DNA of 64,000 nucleotides from Cylindrospermum sp. NIES-4074 (GTDB lineage: Bacteria; Cyanobacteriota; Cyanobacteriia; Cyanobacteriales; Nostocaceae). The position numbers and the translations under genes are program-made. Below are positions 8,387 to 16,214 of the stretch, in pieces. Location: contig AP018269.1 in NCBI GenBank assembly GCA_003994795.1, forward strand, positions 4,241,677 through 4,305,676. The letters are read 5' to 3'. Within the stretch, counting starts at the first letter, position 1; every line of letters begins with the position of its first letter. The notes below the pieces were generated by a model. That model was not told the origin of the DNA. It worked only from the letters and a program-made list of their open reading frames with translations, and made no database searches.

Positions 8387-8950
8387 TTATTCAGTTAGCC
8401 AACTGAACAATTGACCAACGGTGAGGCTGAATGACTCAGCAAAAGATGGCACAGGTAAGCGATCGCTCTCTATTTCAAATAGTGTAAGACGTTGATCGGC
8501 ATGATAGACAAAGACTAATTTCTCTTCGGGGTCAATCAACCAACCCATCTGAGTGCCGTGAACAAGGCAGTGAAGGATGTTGCGAACGACTTTGGTTTGG
8601 CTTTGGTCGGGGGAAAGGATTTCAATTGTCCAGTCAGGTGCGATCGCAAAAGTGTTAGCAACTTCGCCGTTTTCGTCGCGGGGGATGCGTTCCCAGGTGA
8701 AGACTGCAACATCAGGAACAATCGATCTGCCTCCAAAGGTACAGCGCAGTTCAGAGTATGCACGGGCAATACGCTGGGGTTTAAGTGCTAGGTTGATATC
8801 AGCACCGAGGTCAAGTTGAACCGTGCTGTGTTTTCCTTGGGGCATAGGTTTCTGGATAATCTGACCGTCAATGAATTCGCTAGCAGGTTTGGTTTCCGGC
8901 AACTTGAGAAATTCATCGAGAGTCAAGAGTTTGGTAGGGGTTTGAACCAT
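8387..8950 (-). CDS. Uma2 family endonuclease-like protein
   Basis: 187-residue Uma2 (DUF820) protein on the minus strand, convergent with the oxidoreductase. Signatures: LTLDEFLKLPETKPASEFIDGQIIQKPMPQGKHS, IVPDVAVFTWERIP and IAPDWTIEILSPDQSQTKVVRNILHCL. The start ATG at 8950 gives MVQTPTKLLTLDEF, the normal N-terminus of the family. PD-(D/E)XK nuclease fold; biological role unknown. Confidence 0.9.
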   Translation of the reverse strand: MVQTPTKLLTLDEFLKLPETKPASEFIDGQIIQKPMPQGKHSTVQLDLGADINLALKPQRIARAYSELRCTFGGRSIVPDVAVFTWERIPRDENGEVANTFAIAPDWTIEILSPDQSQTKVVRNILHCLVHGTQMGWLIDPEEKLVFVYHADQRLTLFEIESDRLPVPSFAESFSLTVGQLFSWLTE

Positions 8951-9172
8951 TACCGTTTAGAGTGGGTGGGTTGTAAGTATTGTATCGTTTTCTAGTTGTG
9001 GAAGTGCCTTGGTGTAACCCGTCGTAGACATCGGTTTTAGCTAAACCAGCAGATGTTTTGCGACTACGCACGCTAGAGGAGGAGTGCGATCGCGTAGCGT
9101 GCTGGAGGCGATCGCATAGCGTACCGGAGGTAATCGCCATTACCACTTAATTGAGCAACTAGATTATTCTCG
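8951..9172. repeat. HIP1-rich intergenic repeats
   Basis: Contains near-duplicate units GCGATCGCGTAGCGTGC and GCGATCGCATAGCGTAC (about 9086-9125), a common interspersed motif of Nostocales built on the HIP1 octamer. No gene seen. Confidence 0.5.
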
Positions 9173-9757
9173 TCACCGTGGTGTGCGTAGCATGGGAAAA
9201 ATTGGCGGTGATGCTCCAACCTGAATAGTGCCGAGTAACGCAAACCCGTGCCGTTCATAGAGGGGGACACTCTCAGGGTTGGAGGATTCGAGATATGCAA
9301 GTTTTTTGTCGCGATCGCACAATGTCAGGGTGTGCTGCAATAATGCCGAGCCATACCCTTTGCGCTGTGCGGACGGGTCTACACCAAGAAGCGGTAAATA
9401 CCAATGTGGCTCATTTGGGTGGTAGCTACCCATCTGTTCAAATACCTCAAATGCGTCCTCTAGATTCTCCTTGGCAACAGTTCTCTGAAGCAAAGCGATC
9501 AGCCCCTCTTCTTCAGGGTGAACATCGGGAGGAAACCAAAGCGCTGCCCCTTTGTAACCATCAACGTAGTAGGCACTTCCTTGTGTAAAAGCGTTGCCAC
9601 CAAATACCTTAACAAAGGCGGGAAAATGTACGAGGTACTGATGCGGATTAGGATACAGCCACCTAACAGCGGGGTCGGAGCTAAACGCCAGTACTAGGAC
9701 ATCAATGACAGCAACTTCATCAGCTGCCATTGTGGTTTTGATGGTCAGTTTTGTCAT
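9173..9757 (-). CDS. GNAT family N-acetyltransferase
   Basis: 194-residue acetyl-CoA-dependent N-acetyltransferase. The GNAT core is visible: motif A LLGVDPSAQRKGYGSALLQH (about 125-144, with the R-K-G-Y-G acetyl-CoA loop) and motif B ESSNPESVPLYERHGFALLG. The N-terminal half (LVLAFSSDPAVRWLYPNPHQY) is typical of the cyanobacterial/actinobacterial branch annotated simply as GNAT. Substrate cannot be told. Confidence 0.9.
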   Translation of the reverse strand: MTKLTIKTTMAADEVAVIDVLVLAFSSDPAVRWLYPNPHQYLVHFPAFVKVFGGNAFTQGSAYYVDGYKGAALWFPPDVHPEEEGLIALLQRTVAKENLEDAFEVFEQMGSYHPNEPHWYLPLLGVDPSAQRKGYGSALLQHTLTLCDRDKKLAYLESSNPESVPLYERHGFALLGTIQVGASPPIFPMLRTPR

Positions 9758-9799
9758 AGTTTGCTTCCTAAGATAAACCGTCTAAAACCAAGCATTAAT

Positions 9800-9855
9800 C
9801 AATTGGGTTGAATTACCAATAGCGGAAATTTATCGCGGTGTTATTTTTGGGTAAG
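9800..9855 (+). pseudogene. 3'-end relic of a Uma2 gene
   Basis: About 50 bp almost identical to the 3' end of the Uma2 gene at 7028-7076 (GGTTGAATTACCAAT.GCGG then AAATTTATCGCGGTGTTATT). It encodes VELPxAEIYRGVIFG in an otherwise gene-free spot. A related, weaker match (ATCGCTGTGTTGTTTTTGGG) lies at about 10880-10905. Confidence 0.7.
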
Positions 9856-9868
9856 CCAATTCAGTGCC

Positions 9869-10198
9869 CTAAACTTCATCTTCTAAATCCTCCACAGTCA
9901 TGGGAGCTTGGGCAGTATGGCGAACGTATAAAACATATACCATCATGTCTCGAATCGTAAACAGCACTCGGTAGACATTCTTAGATTTGCCATACAGCAG
10001 TTGGCGGACTTCTTCAGGAAAAATATCGTGTTCAACCGCTAAAACACAACGGTGAGGTTTTTCTTGCAAAGTGGCGATTGCATTCATCAATCCTCGAAAC
10101 CAGCGATCGGCAAATTCAGGATTACGCTCTCGATACCAGCGATAAGCTTGCTCAATCTGTTTTTCAGCAATTGGGGTAATCTCAACCTTCCATGTCAT
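9869..10198 (-). CDS. RelE/ParE-type toxin
   Basis: 109-residue protein from the ATG at 10198 (MTWKVEITPIAEKQIEQAYRWY), a start that overlaps the upstream antitoxin gene by 17 bp. ParE/RelE-fold features: the basic amphipathic N-terminal helices (QIEQAYRWYRERNPEFADRWF), VRQLLYGKSKNVYRVLFTI and a C-terminal YVLYVRH strand. Likely an mRNA interferase or gyrase poison paired with the gene at 10182-10445. Length is normal and no damage is seen, so this module may be active. Confidence 0.85.
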   Translation of the reverse strand: MTWKVEITPIAEKQIEQAYRWYRERNPEFADRWFRGLMNAIATLQEKPHRCVLAVEHDIFPEEVRQLLYGKSKNVYRVLFTIRDMMVYVLYVRHTAQAPMTVEDLEDEV

Positions 10199-10445
10199 AT
10201 TTCTGTTGCATTTCTTGGATAAAATCCCCAAGAGGGCGTGATTGACCAGCGTTGAGTTCTTCAAAACCCTGCTGAATACCAGCAATACTTTCTAAATGCT
10301 CAATTAATTGCCGTAGCTTAATGGAATCGATTTTACTAGGGTCGAGAAAGGTGACGAGAACCTGAGTACTATTGCTTACGTCTTTGGGGAGTTCAGTAAA
10401 TTCTATTTGCCCATCTCGATAAATACCTTCGACCGTTTTTAGCAT
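10182..10445 (-). CDS. Antitoxin of a RelE/ParE-type module
   Basis: 87-residue protein starting MLKTVEGIYRDGQIEFTELP, the DUF104/antitoxin-like N-terminal strand pattern, with a helical C-terminal tail (FEELNAGQSRPLGDFIQEMQQ). It is directly upstream of and overlaps the toxin gene, the usual antitoxin-first order. Assignment rests on N-terminal pattern and context. Confidence 0.75.
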   Translation of the reverse strand: MLKTVEGIYRDGQIEFTELPKDVSNSTQVLVTFLDPSKIDSIKLRQLIEHLESIAGIQQGFEELNAGQSRPLGDFIQEMQQKYDMEG

Positions 10446-10511
10446 AAGTCGTGTGGTGTTAATTATTTCTTTAATTCTACCACTGCGTATTTAGAGAATG
10501 GGTAAGCGTTT

Positions 10512-10578
10512 TGGGATGTTTGAGAATGTGGTGCGTTGCGCTTTGCGACAACGCACGATATGAGAGGAATGCGATCGC
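10512..10578. repeat. 67-bp dispersed repeat, copy 1
   Basis: Begins TGGGATGTTTGAGA and contains GTGCGTTG...CAACGCAC as inverted arms, ending GAGAGGAATGCGATCGC. A second copy with few differences lies at 11437-11503 in the same orientation. Copy 1 abuts the point where a DUF5615 toxin remnant ends, so it may have caused or sealed that truncation. Confidence 0.8.
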
Positions 10579-10646
10579 CTACGTATTGTGCCAGTAACAA
10601 TTGCTTGCTTGAGGTCAGCATCGGCTTGAAATCGAATTGCTGTCAT
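10579..10646 (-). pseudogene. N-terminal remnant of a DUF5615 PIN-like toxin
   Basis: From the ATG at 10646 the minus strand encodes MTAIRFQADADLKQAIVTG then TIRRR, the standard opening of DUF5615 toxins (normally about 110-120 residues). Homology stops at the edge of the 67-bp repeat. The ATG overlaps the stop of the upstream antitoxin remnant as ATGA, the expected TA layout. Confidence 0.75.
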
Positions 10647-10828
10647 ACCTGGCGCTGCTTCTGTGCTTGAGCAGCTTTCAACTTCTGATACAGAAGCGGA
10701 TTCTTTTGTCTCACGGATTGTTGTAATTTCTCAAATTCTGTCTCACCTTACTTCAAGTAGGCATCAACGACTTCTCGGTTAGCAAGATAAAAAGCGATCG
10801 CACCATAAACTTGTTCCAATGAAAGCAA
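10643..10828 (-). pseudogene. C-terminal remnant of a DUF433 antitoxin with an in-frame stop
   Basis: The minus strand encodes [20 protein letters not shown] and DAYLK, then a TAA, then in the same frame GETEFEKLQQSVRQKNPLLY and QKLKAAQ. This is the C-terminal half of a DUF433-type antitoxin broken by one nonsense codon and lacking its N-terminus. Together with the following DUF5615 remnant it is a dead DUF433-DUF5615 TA module. Confidence 0.75.
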
Positions 10829-10953
10829 AGGAAAGTTTAGAATAAACAAAAGGTAAAACTTTAAAGGCAATACTAGAATCGCTGTGTTGTTTTTGGGTCA
10901 GCCAATATTGTTACAATAATAATGAATTTCATTGCCTTAATTGTTTTAGAAAT

Positions 10954-11157
10954 ATGAAACTAAGAGTGATTCTAGAACCTAGTGATGAAGGTGGATACAC
11001 AGTTTATGTTCCCTCTTTACCTGGTTGTATCAGCGAGGGGGAAGATGTAGATGAGGCATTAGCAAATATTAAAGAAGCCATAGAGCTATATCTTGAACCT
11101 GTAGAACATGAGTTTTCTGCTCAGGAAGGTATCATTGTTCGAGAGTTAGTTCTATGA
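10954..11157 (+). CDS. hicB: HicB family antitoxin
   Basis: 67-residue HicB-fold protein: MKLRVILEPSDEGGYTVYVP followed by SLPGCISEGEDVDEALANI and KEAIELYLEP, the partial RNase-H-like domain that neutralises HicA. It lacks the extra DNA-binding C-terminal domain found in longer HicB proteins, which is common in cyanobacteria. It overlaps hicA by 4 bp (ATGA). Placed antitoxin-first, unlike the classical hicA-hicB order. Confidence 0.88.
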   Translation: MKLRVILEPSDEGGYTVYVPSLPGCISEGEDVDEALANIKEAIELYLEPVEHEFSAQEGIIVRELVL

Positions 11158-11381
11158 GTAAGGTTCCCAGCCTTCCATACACTAAAATCATAGCTGCTCT
11201 AGAACGAGATGGATGGATTGTAGTTCGTCAACGCGGTAGCCACATTCGACTAGAAAAGGAACTCGCTGATGAAGTTCTTAAATTGACAGTTCCGGCACAT
11301 AAACCTGTCAAACGTTCTACTCTTGCCCATATTTTGAAACAAGCCCGCACGGAAGTTGAGCAATTTCTTGATCTCCTGTAG
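11154..11381 (+). CDS. hicA: HicA family mRNA interferase toxin
   Basis: 75-residue double-stranded-RNA-binding-fold toxin with the HicA core: LPYTKIIAALERDGWIVVRQ, then RGSHIRL containing the catalytic His, and VPAHKPVKRSTLAHILKQA. Starts inside the hicB stop codon, so translation is coupled. All recognisable key features are intact, so this looks like a functional TA pair. Confidence 0.9.
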   Translation: MSKVPSLPYTKIIAALERDGWIVVRQRGSHIRLEKELADEVLKLTVPAHKPVKRSTLAHILKQARTEVEQFLDLL

Positions 11382-11436
11382 TGCGTCGTAAACATCGCCA
11401 TAACTTGACAAAAAGCCACTGTATACTTCTGATATT

Positions 11437-11503
11437 TGGGATGTTTGAGATTATGGTGCGTTGCGTTTTGCGACAACGCACGCTGCGAGAGGAATGCGAT
11501 CGC
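11437..11503. repeat. 67-bp dispersed repeat, copy 2
   Basis: Second copy of the repeat at 10512-10578, same orientation, with GTGCGTTG and CAACGCAC arms around a short loop. It lies 55 bp beyond the hicA stop. Confidence 0.8.
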
Positions 11504-11513
11504 ACTCCAAATA

Positions 11514-11793
11514 TTATCTCGAAACCCATGACCAACTATGTTTACATTTCGGACACGTCAAATTCAGTTGCCCTAAATGACTTGGAGCGCGTAGTTTCTG
11601 GGAGCATTTTGGACAAGGAACAATGACCTTTTCTGGTTCTGTTGTTTGGCTAGGTGAAAAAATCTGTCCCACAAGTTTATACGCTTCACTTAGAGGAATT
11701 TGACACCTCAAAGCTTTTTACCGATTCTGCTTCTGCATTCCAAAGCGCCAGTTTTAAGTTTGCTTGTCCTGCTGATAACTTTTTATTGTCCAT
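11514..11793 (-). pseudogene. Small zinc-ribbon protein gene with a frameshift
   Basis: An ATG at 11793 opens MDNKKLSAGQANLKLALWNA but stops after 35 codons at 11686. In another frame of the same strand the sequence continues QIPLSEAYKLVGQIF and ends with two CPxC pairs (CPKCSQKLRAPSH and TCPKCKHSW), a zinc-ribbon. The two parts fit one ~90-residue protein joined by a frameshift near 11695-11705. Function unknown; sequencing error is possible. Confidence 0.5.
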
Positions 11794-11898
11794 GAGATTT
11801 TTAGTGAAGCTTATTATACAAAATAATAGATACACGCATTAGCGTCTACTAGCCGATTCTAGTTGCTAAGATTAAAGAAACAGTTTATAAAAACAATC

Positions 11899-12138
11899 AT
11901 GATAATTTCAGATGAAGTCGTCAAGGCAAGTGGTTTATCAGAAAAGCAACTTTTGCTGGAAATTGTAGTTATGTTATTCCAGCAAGAAAAAATTAGCTTA
12001 GGTAAAGCTAGTGAAGTAATAGGAATGAATCAGATTAAGTTTCAAAAACTACTGGCTGAACGCGGGATATGTGTTCACTATGATGTACCTGAGTTACAAG
12101 AAGATATCCAGCATCTGCGCGAGAAAGGCTGGCTATGA
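11899..12138 (+). CDS. UPF0175 family antitoxin
   Basis: 79 residues from the ATG at 11899 (MIISDEVVKASGLSEKQLLL). The UPF0175 signature is clear: ISLGKASEVIGMNQIKFQKL followed by LAERGICVHYDVPELQED, a helix-turn-helix-like domain found upstream of DUF3368 PIN-domain toxins. It overlaps the next gene by 4 bp (ATGA). Intact, although its partner toxin is broken. Confidence 0.88.
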   Translation: MIISDEVVKASGLSEKQLLLEIVVMLFQQEKISLGKASEVIGMNQIKFQKLLAERGICVHYDVPELQEDIQHLREKGWL

Positions 12139-12317
12139 TTGTTGTCAGTGATACCTCACCTCTGAGCAGTTTAGCGATTGTTGGTTACTTGTCATTTTTA
12201 CAGCAGATTTATGACCAGAATATAGAGCTAGTGAATGCAAAATATCGGACTTCTCTAAGCATTAGGAGATATGAGATTGATAAAATTTGTATCTCTGCAT
12301 ACAGCAAAAGAAGCTGA
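12135..12317 (+). pseudogene. Truncated DUF3368 PIN-domain toxin
   Basis: Starts MIVVSDTSPLSSLAIVGYLS then FLQQIY, the PIN-fold N-terminus with the first active-site Asp (VSDTSP). After about 27 residues the similarity ends and unrelated residues follow to a stop at 12317. DUF3368 proteins are normally about 155-165 residues, so the catalytic domain is incomplete. Confidence 0.8.
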
Positions 12318-12429
12318 AAACAAAACAAAGAAAATAGTTTTTTAACTACCAAAATCATAAAATAACAATCGTATCTGAGTATACAGAATTGTTAGTTGTA
12401 GTCCTATCTACCGTACATTTCCGGGCAAA

Positions 12430-12695
12430 TGAGTACAGCTTAATATATCGCAAAACATCTAGCCTAAATCGCTGAAAAGTCCAAAAAGCAAAGGCTTTGT
12501 GTTGAGTACAAAAATTCTGAAACCCCTACCCAATAAATACTAGTACCCCTATTTTTAAAAGCTAGTACCCCTACCCCAAGGCAAATTTGAAATATGCCTG
12601 GACTAAGGATTTTAGGTAGTTGAGTACAACCTTAATTATTCCAATAAATCCAATCGGCATCTGATGTACTGTCCCTTTAGAGTCGCCTGATATAA
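12430..12695 (+). promoter_or_regulatory. Conserved nif upstream module (nifP copy)
   Basis: On the plus strand it has exact TGAGTACA boxes at 12430-12437, 12503-12510 and 12621-12628; AACCCCTACCC, then TAAATACTAGTACCCCTA and CTAGTACCCCTACCCC between the second and third box; CTTAATTATTCCAATAAA just after the third; and TGATATAA near 12688. This is the reverse complement of the block upstream of nifB (5642-5914), with box spacings of 73 and 118 bp here versus 71 and 128 bp there. The last box is 109 bp before the nifP ATG. Probably the activator site of the nifP operon. Confidence 0.7.
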
Positions 12696-12736
12696 GCATA
12701 AAAATAGCACATGGCTCTTTTAACCAGACAGTAACA

Positions 12737-13498
12737 ATGCAACAGTCTTTAGACAGTGACAGGAAAAACCAAACGGCAAAAATACAGGATTCTGCACCTA
12801 CCAGCCTGTGGAAAAATTTACTCTCTGGCGTTTTTTTTGAGCCATTGTTGAGCGATTTCTACATCATTTTTGAGCGCGATCCAGCAGCACGGAATTGGCT
12901 AGAGGTGGTGTTTTGCTACCCAGGATTTCATGCACTATGTTTGCATCGTCTCGCTCACTGGTTACACCTGCGGGGAGTGAGTTTTATTCCCCGGTTAATT
13001 TCTCACTTGGGGCGGTTTTTGACAGGAATTGAAATTCACCCAGGTGCAGAGATTGGTAAAGGTGTGTTTATCGACCACGGAATGGGGGTTGTGATTGGGG
13101 AAACTGCCATTGTGGGGGACTATACACTGATTTACCAAGGCGTTACCCTTGGGGGAACTGGGAAAGAAAGCGGTAAACGTCATCCCACTTTAGGCAAAAA
13201 TGTGGTGCTGGGTGCGGGTGCGAAGGTTTTGGGTAATCTGCAAATTGGCGATCGCGTCCGTATTGGTGCAGGTTCCATTGTCTTGCGGGATGTTCCTTCC
13301 GATTCTACCGTCGTTGGCGTTCCCGGCCGCATCATTTCCCACAAGCAAAGCGATTGTCCCCTGGAACATGGCAAAATACCCGATTTGGAAGCCAATGTGA
13401 TTCGTTCTTTGCACTCCCGCATTGAGCAACTAGAACAACAACTGCAAACCCTCATCAATCACCAAAAGGATCTAGAACTTTTGACAAAGGATCGTTGA
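12737..13498 (+). CDS. nifP: Serine O-acetyltransferase NifP (CysE-like)
   Basis: Acetylates L-serine to O-acetylserine, the precursor for cysteine that feeds NifS. The 253-residue protein has the hexapeptide-repeat left-handed beta-helix with [20 protein letters not shown] (catalytic His of the DHG motif), [21 protein letters not shown] and [23 protein letters not shown] short basic N-terminal extension precedes the enzyme. It heads a plus-strand series to nifT and has the same upstream module as nifB, which supports the nif-specific nifP name over housekeeping cysE. Confidence 0.93.
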   Translation: MQQSLDSDRKNQTAKIQDSAPTSLWKNLLSGVFFEPLLSDFYIIFERDPAARNWLEVVFCYPGFHALCLHRLAHWLHLRGVSFIPRLISHLGRFLTGIEIHPGAEIGKGVFIDHGMGVVIGETAIVGDYTLIYQGVTLGGTGKESGKRHPTLGKNVVLGAGAKVLGNLQIGDRVRIGAGSIVLRDVPSDSTVVGVPGRIISHKQSDCPLEHGKIPDLEANVIRSLHSRIEQLEQQLQTLINHQKDLELLTKDR

Positions 13499-13500
13499 GT

Positions 13501-13743
13501 ATGTTACCACCTTGTAATTACGACGACCGAGGCGATCAAGTTTTGCAGATTCCTTTAAGCGATCGCTGGCAAATATATCATCGCTTGCAAGAGTTGATGA
13601 TTCCCGCCTCCTGTCCTCCTGATGGTTCTTTGCACGTACAAGTAAATAGTTTACTAGCGGCGATTCTTGTCCGCAGTACAGTTATGCAATTTCTCGCTTC
13701 TCGTCAAGAATTAGTTGATTGGTTAGAGCGTTGCTGGAATTAG
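13501..13743 (+). CDS. Small conserved protein of the nifP operon
   Basis: 80 residues from the ATG at 13501 (MLPPCNYDDRGDQVLQIPLS); the frame also offers a start 6 bp upstream that overlaps nifP. Contains DRWQIYHRLQELMIPASCPP and a helical C-terminus SRQELVDWLERCW. Adjacent to nifP in the same place as a small unnamed gene in Anabaena-type nif clusters (alr1404-asr1405 order, from memory). No enzymatic motif is visible; function unknown, perhaps nitrogen-fixation related by context. Confidence 0.75.
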   Translation: MLPPCNYDDRGDQVLQIPLSDRWQIYHRLQELMIPASCPPDGSLHVQVNSLLAAILVRSTVMQFLASRQELVDWLERCWN

Positions 13744-14086
13744 CTTACAGAGTGCAAAGTGTGCAACAGAAAAGGTAAGGAACTTTTCTTTTCCAGTGCA
13801 TATAAGCGCAATGACGCTTTAGTATCTGTGCAATATATCTTCAATACAAGATCAGGGCAGAATTCATGATGCAAGCATGATTCAACTTATTGAGAATTTG
13901 AAGTTATTATTCACTAACAAATTCTATTGCAGATTAGCGAAACTTAGTCTAACCTTATGTTTCATCCCCTCTGCTAAATCTAAGATTTTCCTGACAGATT
14001 TATCCTGATAAAGGTGAAATTAGCAAGTAAGACTTGGAATTTCAATTTATTAATTTTTCCTGGCTCAATAATTTTAATTTCCGATT
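13744..14086. other. Intergenic gap before the DUF2949 gene
   Basis: 343 bp with no gene on either strand. AT-rich near 14030-14080, likely holding a promoter for the next small gene. No repeat family or RNA recognised. Confidence 0.4.
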
Positions 14087-14284
14087 ATGCTACATCGTAA
14101 CAGCGATAAAAAATTACTTAATTTTTTACACCATGAACTCGAACTTTCAAAAGCTGATATTGCTGTAGCGTTGCGACACCGTGAATCAGAGAATGGCCCT
14201 TTGCCGATGCTCCTTTGGCAATATGGTCTAGTTAATCTAGAACAGCTAGAGCGAATTTTTGACTGGCTATTAGACCACCCTTAG
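14087..14284 (+). CDS. DUF2949 domain protein
   Basis: 65-residue cyanobacterial protein. Pattern: LLNFLHHELELSKADIAVAL then RHRESENGPLPMLLWQYGLV and LEQLERIFDWL, the DUF2949 signature of three amphipathic helices. Position between nifP and nifV matches Anabaena-type clusters. Function unknown; no metal or catalytic motif is visible. Confidence 0.85.
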   Translation: MLHRNSDKKLLNFLHHELELSKADIAVALRHRESENGPLPMLLWQYGLVNLEQLERIFDWLLDHP

Positions 14285-14339
14285 CTGTTTCACTTCAAAG
14301 TAAAAATTGATAATTTATAATCCTGAAGTCTTGAAATAT

Positions 14340-14469
14340 GTAAGCATTCAGCTATCAGCGGTCAGCAGTCAGCTAAAACTGGGCTTTTGAGTTGGGGAGA
14401 TTTACACCAAAAGCAATTAGTATTACCTCTGACATTAAGATTGCTGATAGCTGAGGGCTGAACGCTTAC
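14340..14469 (+). mobile_element. MITE-like element, copy 1 (130 bp)
   Basis: Bounded by GTAAGCATTCAG and CTGAACGCTTAC inverted termini. The interior contains CAGCGGTCAGCAGTCAG, TTGGGGAGATTTACACCAAA and GCAATTAGTA. Two further copies lie at 25913-26086 and 58946-59120; this copy has lost part of the centre. No coding capacity, so it would be a non-autonomous element or structured repeat. Confidence 0.8.
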
Positions 14470-14523
14470 CAATCACCCGTATACCTAACACATCAATCAT
14501 GGGAATAACTTGAGGTTCGTAAC

Positions 14524-14640
14524 ATGATTTCTACTTTAATTGCTGGATTGAGCGTTTTATCTTTTTTGGGAATTGCTAACATCTACATCAACTGCTTGCT
14601 ACTCGCAGAAATGCCGAATGATAGTAGTAAAAAATATTAG
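14524..14640 (+). CDS. 38-residue single-pass membrane protein (putative)
   Basis: An ATG at 14524, preceded by GAGG about 10 bp upstream, opens MISTLIAGLSVLSFLGIANI followed by YINCLLLAEMPNDSSKKY and a stop. Residues 3-28 form one hydrophobic helix with a short polar, positively ending tail. It lies between the DUF2949 gene and nifV on the same strand. Tiny single-helix proteins are common in cyanobacterial membrane complexes, but I do not recognise this one. Real gene status is moderate. Confidence 0.45.
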   Translation: MISTLIAGLSVLSFLGIANIYINCLLLAEMPNDSSKKY

Positions 14641-14827
14641 TAAATTATACCAAAATTTAGTTCGCTGTCATACAGATGTAACGTGAGTGAATCGATAATA
14701 TTTAAGAATGACAAACCATGCATTAAGCATGGTGATATTTTTAGCATTTACCATCCTAGATATCTACAATTACTAGAAATTGTAGAAAAAAGATATTAAG
14801 AATAATTCCAAGCGAGGGATATTTGAG

Positions 14828-15961
14828 ATGAATGAAATCATAATTAACGACACTACATTACGTGATGGCGAACAAGCAGCAGGTGTTGCTTTTAACTTAG
14901 AAGAAAAAGTAGCGATCGCCAAATTTCTGGATGCCATTGGCATTCATGAATTAGAAGTCGGTATTCCGGCGATGGGTGAAGAAGAAAAATACGCCATCAT
15001 GGCTATTTCTGACTTGGGTTTACAAGCCAAACTCTTAACTTGGAACCGCGCCGTGATGTCAGATATTAAGGCTTCAATTGCCTGCGGTCTTCAGCGAGTA
15101 CATATTGCTATTCCTGTTTCTGGTATCCAAATCGCTGCTAAATTTCATGGCCAATGTCAGGTAAGTTTGCAAAAACTTAAAGACTGCATTAACTTCGCTC
15201 TTGATAATGGTCTTTGGGTAGCTGTAGGGGGAGAAGATTCTTCTAGAGCAGATGAAAGTTTTCTATTAGATGTAGCGTTGTCTGCTCAAGAATGGGGTGC
15301 ATCAAGATTTCGCTTTTGCGATACAGTGGGAGTTCTTGATCCTTTCAGCACCCTCACAAAAGTCAAGCGATTGGTATCAGCTTTATCAATTCCTTTAGAG
15401 ATTCACACCCATAATGATTTTGGTTTAGCAACTGCTAACGCTCTTGCTGGTATTAAAGGTGGAGCTTCATCTGTAAATACTACCGTCAATGGGTTAGGTG
15501 AAAGAGCCGGAAATGCAGCTTTAGAAGAAGTTGTGATGGCTATTAAGCGCATTTACGGCATTGATTTAGGTATTGATACACGCCACTTGCTAGAACTGTC
15601 TCAATTAGTCGCTGCGGCATCTGGTGCTAACGTGCCACCTTGGAAGGCAATTGTTGGCGAAAATACCTTTGCTCATGAATCTGGTATTCATGCTCATGGT
15701 GTACTGCAAAATCCTGATACTTACGAACCATTTGCACCAGAAGAAGTTGGTTGGGAACGGCGTTTAGTATTAGGTAAACATTCTGGACGGCATTTAATTT
15801 CTAATTTGCTAGCACAACATGGCATCTTTTTAAATTCAGAAGAAACCCAGTCTGTGTTAGATGCAGTACGCCATCAGTCGGTATTGAAAAAACGCAGTCT
15901 CACTACAGAAGAACTGTTAAATTTAGTCAGAGAACAGAGGTATTCTCATGCAACGCGATGA
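14828..15961 (+). CDS. nifV: Homocitrate synthase NifV
   Basis: Condenses acetyl-CoA and 2-oxoglutarate to homocitrate, the organic ligand of FeMo-co. The 377-residue protein has the N-terminal [17 protein letters not shown] motif (metal-binding Asp, catalytic Arg), [15 protein letters not shown] (the metal-binding HxH pair), [15 protein letters not shown] and the [19 protein letters not shown] lid. Length is typical of cyanobacterial NifV. nifZ starts inside its last codons. Confidence 0.96.
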   Translation: MNEIIINDTTLRDGEQAAGVAFNLEEKVAIAKFLDAIGIHELEVGIPAMGEEEKYAIMAISDLGLQAKLLTWNRAVMSDIKASIACGLQRVHIAIPVSGIQIAAKFHGQCQVSLQKLKDCINFALDNGLWVAVGGEDSSRADESFLLDVALSAQEWGASRFRFCDTVGVLDPFSTLTKVKRLVSALSIPLEIHTHNDFGLATANALAGIKGGASSVNTTVNGLGERAGNAALEEVVMAIKRIYGIDLGIDTRHLLELSQLVAAASGANVPPWKAIVGENTFAHESGIHAHGVLQNPDTYEPFAPEEVGWERRLVLGKHSGRHLISNLLAQHGIFLNSEETQSVLDAVRHQSVLKKRSLTTEELLNLVREQRYSHATR

Positions 15962-16214
15962 ATTAGAACTGGATTTACCACCCGCTTTTGAAATTGGTCA
16001 AAAAGTGCGAATTCGCAAACTGATTAAAAATGATGGTACATTTCCCGGTCAAGAAATTGGGGCAGTTTTAGCGAAAAAGGGAGAAATTGGTTATGTGGCA
16101 AGTATAGGAACATATTTGCAGAGTTCCTATATTTATGCTGTGCATTTCTTAAATACAGGGTTCGTCGTCGGTTGTAAAAAGAAAGAAATAGAAGCTGTTG
16201 AGGAAAATTCATGA
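15948..16214 (+). CDS. nifZ: NifZ
   Basis: 88-residue protein needed for full P-cluster maturation of the MoFe protein in other diazotrophs. Core: FEIGQKVRIRKLIKNDGTFP followed by GQEIGAVLAKKGEIGYVASI and YIYAVHFLNTGFVVGCKKKE, an SH3-like beta fold. It overlaps nifV by 14 bp and nifT by 4 bp, so the three are almost certainly co-translated. Confidence 0.93.
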   Translation: MQRDELELDLPPAFEIGQKVRIRKLIKNDGTFPGQEIGAVLAKKGEIGYVASIGTYLQSSYIYAVHFLNTGFVVGCKKKEIEAVEENS

